From: JBJMHZ01 sp045807125 | GTDB lineage: Bacteria; Actinomycetota; Actinomycetes; JAWWOL01 | Direction: 5' to 3' | DNA: 64,000 bases | Assembly: GCA_045807125.1 (NCBI GenBank) | Contig: JBJMHZ010000020.1 | Span: 10,736 to 74,735 of the forward strand | Shown here: positions 59,309 to 64,000 of the stretch, piece after piece | Layout of the letters: every line of letters starts with the position of its first letter | How positions within the stretch are numbered: position 1 is the stretch's first letter | Notes under the pieces: model-generated | Database searches by the model: none | What the model was told of the DNA's origin: nothing | Seen by the model: the letters and a program-made list of their open reading frames with translations, nothing else | Program-made: the position numbers and the translations under genes

Positions 59309-60378
59309 GCGCCCCCCGGGCCCCCGATGAACTCGGCGTAGAAGACGCCGAGGCCGAAGGCGACCGCCAGGCCGGCGATGATCCAGAACCGCACGATCAC
59401 CGTGTTCTCGTTCCAGCCGGCGAGCTCGAAGTGGTGGTGGATCGGCGCCATGTTGAAGACCCGTCGCTTGGTGGTCTTGTAGACCGCCACCTGGAGCATC
59501 ACCGACAGCGTCTCGACGACGAAGAGCCCGCCGAGCACGACGAGCAGCAGCTCGGTGCGCGTGGTGACGGCGAGACCGGCGAGCGCGCCGCCGAGGGCCA
59601 GCGACCCGGTGTCGCCCATGAAGATGCGGGCGGGCGATGCGTTCCACCACAGGAAGCCGAAGCAGGCGCCCATCGCGGCCGCGGCCACCAGCGCGAGGTC
59701 GAGCGGGTCGCGGACGGCGTAGCAGTGCGCCGTGCCGGGGTCGAGCGCGCAGCTGTTGCCGAACTTCCAGAACGCGATGATGACGTACGCCCCGAGCACC
59801 ATGCTGGACGTGCCCGACGCGAGGCCGTCCAGCCCGTCGGTGAGGTTCACCCCGTTGGAGGTCGCCGCGATCATCAGCAGCGCCCACACGATGAACCCGG
59901 CCGTGCCGAGCCCGAACGCCGTGACGTCGCGGACGAAGGAGATGTGGGTGGACGCCGGCGCGTACCGGCCGCCGCTGTGGAACTGCAGCGCGAGCACGGC
60001 GAACGCGATGCCCACCACCGTCTGACCGACCAGCTTCGCGGTGCTGGTGAGCCCGAGGCTGCGCTGCTTGCGGATCTTGATGAAGTCGTCGAGGAAGCCG
60101 ACGGCGCCGAGGCCGGTCATGAGGCCGAGCACGAGCAGGCCGGACGCGGTGAGGCCCTGCAGCGTCGCGAGGTGCGCGACCCCGTACCCAAGCAGCGTGG
60201 CGAGGATGATGACCGTGCCGCCCATCGTCGGCGTGCCGCGCTTGGTGTGGTGCGAGGTGGGCCCGTCCTCGCGGATCAGCTGCCCGTAGCCACGGCCGCG
60301 GAAGACGCGGATCGCGGCCGGCGTCCCGAGCAGCGAGGCGATCAGCGAGACGAGCGCCGCGAGCAGCACAGCCTTCAC
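59305..60378 (-). CDS. mraY: Phospho-N-acetylmuramoyl-pentapeptide transferase
   Basis: A 357-residue polytopic membrane enzyme making lipid I from UDP-MurNAc-pentapeptide and undecaprenyl phosphate. Motifs are GPTSHHTKRGTPTMGGTVII, FLDDFIKIRKQRSLGL with the Asp pair, TSNGVNLTDGLDGLASG, NASPARIFMGDTGSLALGG and the His-rich FNMAPIHHHFELAGWNE. Length is normal. GTG 60378 follows AGGAGG at 9 bases. Its substrate normally comes from MurD and MurF, neither of which is intact in this cluster. Confidence 0.96.
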   Translation of the reverse strand: MKAVLLAALVSLIASLLGTPAAIRVFRGRGYGQLIREDGPTSHHTKRGTPTMGGTVIILATLLGYGVAHLATLQGLTASGLLVLGLMTGLGAVGFLDDFIKIRKQRSLGLTSTAKLVGQTVVGIAFAVLALQFHSGGRYAPASTHISFVRDVTAFGLGTAGFIVWALLMIAATSNGVNLTDGLDGLASGTSSMVLGAYVIIAFWKFGNSCALDPGTAHCYAVRDPLDLALVAAAAMGACFGFLWWNASPARIFMGDTGSLALGGALAGLAVTTRTELLLVVLGGLFVVETLSVMLQVAVYKTTKRRVFNMAPIHHHFELAGWNENTVIVRFWIIAGLAVAFGLGVFYAEFIGGPGGA

Positions 60379-60464
60379 CGGGGTCCACCTCCTGGTCCTC
60401 GCACGCGTCCTCGCACTCGTCCTCGCCGTCCGGCCGACGTGAAGCCTCGCACCTTGCGGGTCAT
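60375..60464 (-). other. 29-codon frame occupying the murF position between murE and mraY
   Basis: ATG 60464 overlaps the murE stop (ATGA), and the TGA at 60375-60377 overlaps the mraY GTG. The frame reads MTRKVRGFTSAGRRGRVRGR with a Gly/Pro end and includes a run of GTGCGAGGAC-type direct repeats. It matches no part of MurF that I can recall, so it may be a scar or spacer rather than a peptide gene. murF is expected here in the common dcw order and is absent. Confidence 0.5.
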
Positions 60465-62050
60465 GGGGCGCTCCCCGGGGCACCGCTCGCCGTCCCGGCC
60501 GCGTCACGGCTCGCGGCGAGGCCATCGATGGCCTCCGCCAGCACGGCCCGGTCGTCGAAGGGCACCGTCCGGCCGGCGGCCTCCTGGCCCGTCTCGTGCC
60601 CCTTGCCGGCCACCACCACCGTGTCGCCGGCCCGCGCGAGCGCGACCGCCCCCTCGATCGCGCGCCGGCGGTCCGGCTCGACCAGCACCTCCGCGCGCTC
60701 GGCCACGGGCACGCCGACGGCACCGGCAAGGATCGCCTGGAGGATCGCCGCCGGGTCCTCCGAGCGCGGATTGTCGCTCGTGAGCACGGCGATGTCGGCG
60801 CCCAGCGCCGCGGCGGCGCCCATCAGCGGGCGCTTGCCCTGGTCGCGGTCCCCGCCGCAGCCGAGCACCACCACCAGCCGGCCGCCGGTGACCGGCCGCA
60901 GGGCGGCCAGCAGCGTTCCGACCGCCTCGGGCGTGTGCGCGTAGTCGACCAGCGCCATGTACGGCTGCCCCTTGTCCACCCGCTGCATCCGGCCAGGTAC
61001 GCCGTCGAGCGCGCCCAGCCCGCGCACCGCGTCCTCGACGGGCACGCCGGCCACCGCCAGGGTCGCGGCCGCGACCGCCGCGTTGTCGACGTTGAACCGG
61101 CCCGGAAGGTTGACGGCCACCGGACGGGCGGCCCCGTCCGGCCCGGTGAGGCTGAACCGGCTGCCGGTCGCGGCGAGCGCCACGTCGCAGATCGCCCAGT
61201 CGGCGGGACGGCCAGCGGCGACGGTGGCCATCGGCACGCTCGCCTCCGCGGCGAGCCGCGCGCCGTACGGGTCGTCCACGTCGGCGACGCCCGTCCGCGT
61301 CAGCGCGGGGGTGAACAGCCGGGCCTTGGCGGCGTAGTAGTCCTCGAGATCGGCGTGGAAGTCGAGGTGGTCCTGCGACAGGTTGGTGAACGCCGACACG
61401 GCGAACCGGGTGCCGTCGACCCGCGACAGCGCGAGCGCGTGGCTCGAGACCTCCATCGCGACCGCCGTCACGCCGCGCTCGCGCATGACGGCGAACAGGG
61501 CCTGCAGGTCGGTCGCCTCCGGGGTGGTCCGCACGCTCGGCAGCGCGCTGCCGGCGATCCTGGTCTCGACCGTGCCGATCAGGCCGGTGACATGACCGGC
61601 GGCCCGCAGGCCGGCCTCGATCAGGTAGGTGGTCGTGGTCTTGCCGTTGGTGCCGGTCACGCCGAGCACGAGCAGCCCGTCCGCCGGGTTGCCGTGCACC
61701 CAGGCCGCCACCGGCCCGGCCACCACCCGCGGGTCCGCCACGACCACCACCGGCACCCCTGCCGCGGTCGCCGGCCCGGCGCCGTCGTCGTCGGTGAGCA
61801 CCGCCACGGCCCCGGCCGCCACCGCCTCCCGCGAGAACGCGGCGCCGTGCGCCCGCTCGCCCGGCCGGGCGAGGTACAGGTCGCCGGGCCGCACCGCACG
61901 CGAGTCGTGGGTGACGCCGGTGAGCACCGGCAGCGCCGCCCCCTGCCCCGGCCCGGCCAGGAGCCGCGACCCCGGGAGCAGGCTGCGCAGCCCGGCGAGC
62001 GGGCGTGGCTCGACCCGGCGAGGTCGGGGCGACGTCGGCACGATGGACAA
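60461..62050 (-). CDS. murE: UDP-MurNAc-tripeptide synthetase, diaminopimelate-adding
   Basis: A protein of about 529 residues. Domain 1 includes VLTGVTHDSRAVRPGDLYLA, the P-loop is LGVTGTNGKTTTTYLIEAGL, the UDP and Lys region is AMEVSSHALALSRVDG, and NLSQDHLDFHADLEDYYAAK follows. The C-terminal domain includes VDYAHTPEAVGTLLAAL, VLGCGGDRDQGKRPLMG and TSDNPRSEDP. The DNPR tetrad is specific for diaminopimelate rather than lysine. The start is taken as TTG 62050 (GTG 62041 is an alternative); no strong ribosome site is visible for either. It begins 9 bp after ftsI. Confidence 0.95.
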   Translation of the reverse strand: MSIVPTSPRPRRVEPRPLAGLRSLLPGSRLLAGPGQGAALPVLTGVTHDSRAVRPGDLYLARPGERAHGAAFSREAVAAGAVAVLTDDDGAGPATAAGVPVVVVADPRVVAGPVAAWVHGNPADGLLVLGVTGTNGKTTTTYLIEAGLRAAGHVTGLIGTVETRIAGSALPSVRTTPEATDLQALFAVMRERGVTAVAMEVSSHALALSRVDGTRFAVSAFTNLSQDHLDFHADLEDYYAAKARLFTPALTRTGVADVDDPYGARLAAEASVPMATVAAGRPADWAICDVALAATGSRFSLTGPDGAARPVAVNLPGRFNVDNAAVAAATLAVAGVPVEDAVRGLGALDGVPGRMQRVDKGQPYMALVDYAHTPEAVGTLLAALRPVTGGRLVVVLGCGGDRDQGKRPLMGAAAALGADIAVLTSDNPRSEDPAAILQAILAGAVGVPVAERAEVLVEPDRRRAIEGAVALARAGDTVVVAGKGHETGQEAAGRTVPFDDRAVLAEAIDGLAASRDAAGTASGAPGSAP

Positions 62051-62059
62051 GGCTACCGG

Positions 62060-64000
62060 TCAGCGGGTCGTGAGCCGGGCGACCGGCGGCCGGGTCATGG
62101 TGGGCGCGACGTGGCGCTCGGCCAGCGCGTACGCCATGACGTCGTGGAAGACCGGTGCGGCCACCTCCCCGCCGAAGTGCCCGTGCACCGGGCGCTGCAG
62201 GACGACCTCGACCAGCAGCTGCGGCGCGTCCGCCGGCGCGTAGCCGACGAACGTGGACGTGTAGCCGTGGTAGCCCCCGCGCCCGTCCGGCCGCTGCGCG
62301 GTGCCGGTCTTGCCGGCCACCCGGTAGCCGGCGATCCTGGCCGCCGGTGCGGTGCCCTCGTCGGTGGTCACCGCCTCGAGCATGTCCGAGACCTGGCGCG
62401 CGGTGCGGGCGCTGATCACCCGGTGGGCGGCGGGAGCGGCGGCGGCCCTGAGGTGGCCCTGCGGGTCGACGAAGCCCTTCACGAGGGACGGCGTGACGCG
62501 CACGCCGCCGTTGGCGATGGTCCCGTACACGGTCGCGACCTGAAGGGCGGTGACCGAGATGCCCTGCCCGAACGCCACCGTGGGCAGCGTGGTGCCTGAC
62601 CAGCGCTCGGTCGGCGGCAGCACGCCCTTGCTCTCGCCGGGGAAGCGCACGCCGGTCAGCTGGCCGAAGCCGAACGCCCGCAGGTAGTGGTAGAGCCGGT
62701 CGGCGCCGAGCCGCTGGGCCACCTCGATGGTGCCGATGTTGCTCGACTTCGCCAGCACGCCGGTGGCGGTCAGGTGCAAGGTGCCGTGCGTCTCGGCGTC
62801 GTGGAAGGTGTGCCCGGCGACGCGGTACGTCGGCGGCACCGTGATCGGCGTGCCCGGCCGGACGACGCCGTCCTGGAGCGCGCCCGAGAACGTGATGACC
62901 TTGTTGACGCTGCCCGGCTCGTACACGTCGGAGACGGCCGCGTTGCCGAGCGTGCGCGGGTCGGCGCTCGCGAGCCGGTTGGGGTCGAACGTCGGCGCGG
63001 TCGCCATCGCGAGCACCTCGCCGGTGCGGGGGTCGGTGACGATCACGCTGCCGCTCTGGGCACCGGTGCGGCGGACCTGCTTGGCGATGGCCAGCTGCGC
63101 CACGTACTGGATGTCGCGGTCGATCGTGAGCTGGACCGACGAGCCGGCGACGGGGTCGTGCAGCGCGTCGACCGCGGCGGGGATGGCGGTTCCGGTGGCG
63201 CCGACCTGCATCGTCTGCTCGCCGTCGACACCGGCCAGCGTGCGATCGAGCGCGTACTCGAACCCGCCGAGGCCCTTGCCGTCGTCGCCGACCGCGCCGA
63301 CCAGGTTGGCGGCCAGGGTGCCGCCCGGGTAGACGCGCTGCCGCTCCGGCAGCGCCCCGATGCCCGGCAGCCCCAGCTCGAGGACGCGCCTGGCCATGGC
63401 CGGGGTGACGTCGTGCGCCAGGTACTGGAAGTGGTTGCGCTTGGACAGCCGGTCGAGCAGGTCGCCGACCGGCACGTGCAGCAGCGCTGACAGCCGGGCG
63501 GCGGTGCTCGCCTGGTCGACCACCTCAGTCGGGTCGACGTAGACGGCCCTGGCGTCGAGCGACGTGGCGAGGACCGCCCCGTTGCGGTCCACGATGTCGC
63601 CGCGCTGGGCCGAGAGGGTCACCGTGCGCAGTCGCTGCTGCTCGGCCTGGACGGCGTAGGCGCGGCTGTCGAAGGCCTGCAGCTGCATGAGCCGGCCGCC
63701 GAGCGCGGCGAGCAGGACGGTGACGAGCGCGAGCGCCCAGCGCAGCCGGCGGGTCGGCGCGCCGAGCGGCAGCCGCTTCCTGGCCCGCGGCCGGCGCGGC
63801 GGCACTGCCCGGGCGGTCCTGGCCGCCGTCCTGGCGGGGCGGGGCGGCCGGGCGGGTGGCTGGGCGGTGGTCCGCCGGGTGGCCCGTGGCCCTTGCGGGC
63901 CGCGCCGCTGGCCGGGGAGCAGAGCGGATGCGGCCGCCCTGCCCTCCGCGCGGGGCCGCGTCCCCCTCGCCGGCTGCCTGGCGGCCCGCTGCGGTGGCAC
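62060..64000 (-). CDS. ftsI: Septal penicillin-binding protein FtsI (PBP3), at the right window edge
   Basis: At least 646 residues. The frame opens with a GTG at the last bases of the window, and the true start may lie there or beyond. A basic, Pro-rich cytosolic tail of about 85 residues precedes one span (LRWALALVTVLLAALGGRLM), the dimerisation domain (LSAQRGDIVDRNGAVLATSL) and the transpeptidase domain. The latter has the catalytic SxxK in DVYEPGSVNKVITFSGAL, SxN in LAKSSNIGTIEVA and KTG in YRVAGKTGTAQRPDG. It crosslinks septal peptidoglycan with FtsW. It is the first gene visible of the dcw run, with murE following. Confidence 0.93.
   Translation of the reverse strand: MPPQRAARQPARGTRPRAEGRAAASALLPGQRRGPQGPRATRRTTAQPPARPPRPARTAARTARAVPPRRPRARKRLPLGAPTRRLRWALALVTVLLAALGGRLMQLQAFDSRAYAVQAEQQRLRTVTLSAQRGDIVDRNGAVLATSLDARAVYVDPTEVVDQASTAARLSALLHVPVGDLLDRLSKRNHFQYLAHDVTPAMARRVLELGLPGIGALPERQRVYPGGTLAANLVGAVGDDGKGLGGFEYALDRTLAGVDGEQTMQVGATGTAIPAAVDALHDPVAGSSVQLTIDRDIQYVAQLAIAKQVRRTGAQSGSVIVTDPRTGEVLAMATAPTFDPNRLASADPRTLGNAAVSDVYEPGSVNKVITFSGALQDGVVRPGTPITVPPTYRVAGHTFHDAETHGTLHLTATGVLAKSSNIGTIEVAQRLGADRLYHYLRAFGFGQLTGVRFPGESKGVLPPTERWSGTTLPTVAFGQGISVTALQVATVYGTIANGGVRVTPSLVKGFVDPQGHLRAAAAPAAHRVISARTARQVSDMLEAVTTDEGTAPAARIAGYRVAGKTGTAQRPDGRGGYHGYTSTFVGYAPADAPQLLVEVVLQRPVHGHFGGEVAAPVFHDVMAYALAERHVAPTMTRPPVARLTTR

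Overview
The window comes from the chromosome of a very high-GC actinobacterium (Actinomycetota). The GC-saturated third codon positions, the many GTG starts, the frequent 4-bp ATGA/GTGA stop-start overlaps, the Wag31-type DivIVA/SepF/FtsZ division block, PriA, a translational ileS T-box and the trpE-trpC-trpB-trpA-lgt-gltB-gltD-pyk gene order all point there. MurE carries the DNPR motif of diaminopimelate-adding enzymes, so the wall is a DAP type. I cannot name the genus from the sequence alone.

Bases 1-3604 are accessory and decayed. At the left edge a 54-residue gene with a Cys-rich C-terminus overlaps a gene that runs off the window. Then come a frameshifted fragment of an endonuclease/exonuclease/phosphatase gene, a cluster of GGACA/TGTCC repeats with three copies at exact 10-bp spacing, and the C-terminal part of a RepA-like AAA ATPase that has lost its Walker A motif at the edge of an IS3-family element (1904-3273, 27-bp perfect inverted repeats, no target duplication). 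A small coding remnant leads to a tRNA with a Leu(CAA) anticodon. This looks like the wreck of a tRNA-integrated element.

Bases 3605-18136 are core metabolism, nearly all on the minus strand: pyk, gltD/gltB, a VIT-family transporter, lgt, and trpA/trpB/trpC/trp-associated membrane protein/trpE. From 18.2 to 35.4 kb lies a mixed set: a NarL-type two-component pair, two small secreted proteins either side of a striking double palindrome, a gamma-glutamylcyclotransferase-like gene, a RES/Xre toxin-antitoxin pair, a heterodimeric ABC exporter with one degenerate ATP site, priA, two amidohydrolases, a LON-domain protein, a secreted phosphoesterase, a YbaK deacylase and an ABC-2 transporter.

From 35.4 to 48 kb are dnaE, a secreted lytic transglycosylase with a long Ser/Thr/Pro tail, a frameshifted DUF4268 gene, a GNAT enzyme, an RluD-like pseudouridine synthase, lspA, a TraR/DksA protein with a histone-H1-like Ala/Lys/Pro tail, and ileS behind a T-box. 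From 48 kb to the end runs the division and cell wall (dcw) cluster on the minus strand: divIVA, yggT, sepF, yggS, pgeF, ftsZ, ftsQ, murC, murG, ftsW, mraY, murE and ftsI.

The most unusual point is that murD (expected between mraY and ftsW) and murF (expected between murE and mraY) are both missing from the dcw cluster. Each slot holds a tiny open frame whose start overlaps the stop of the upstream gene and whose stop overlaps the start of the next one. The murD-slot frame still contains a stretch that looks like the C-terminal part of MurD. The cell must supply both ligase steps from elsewhere, or the assembly has lost them.
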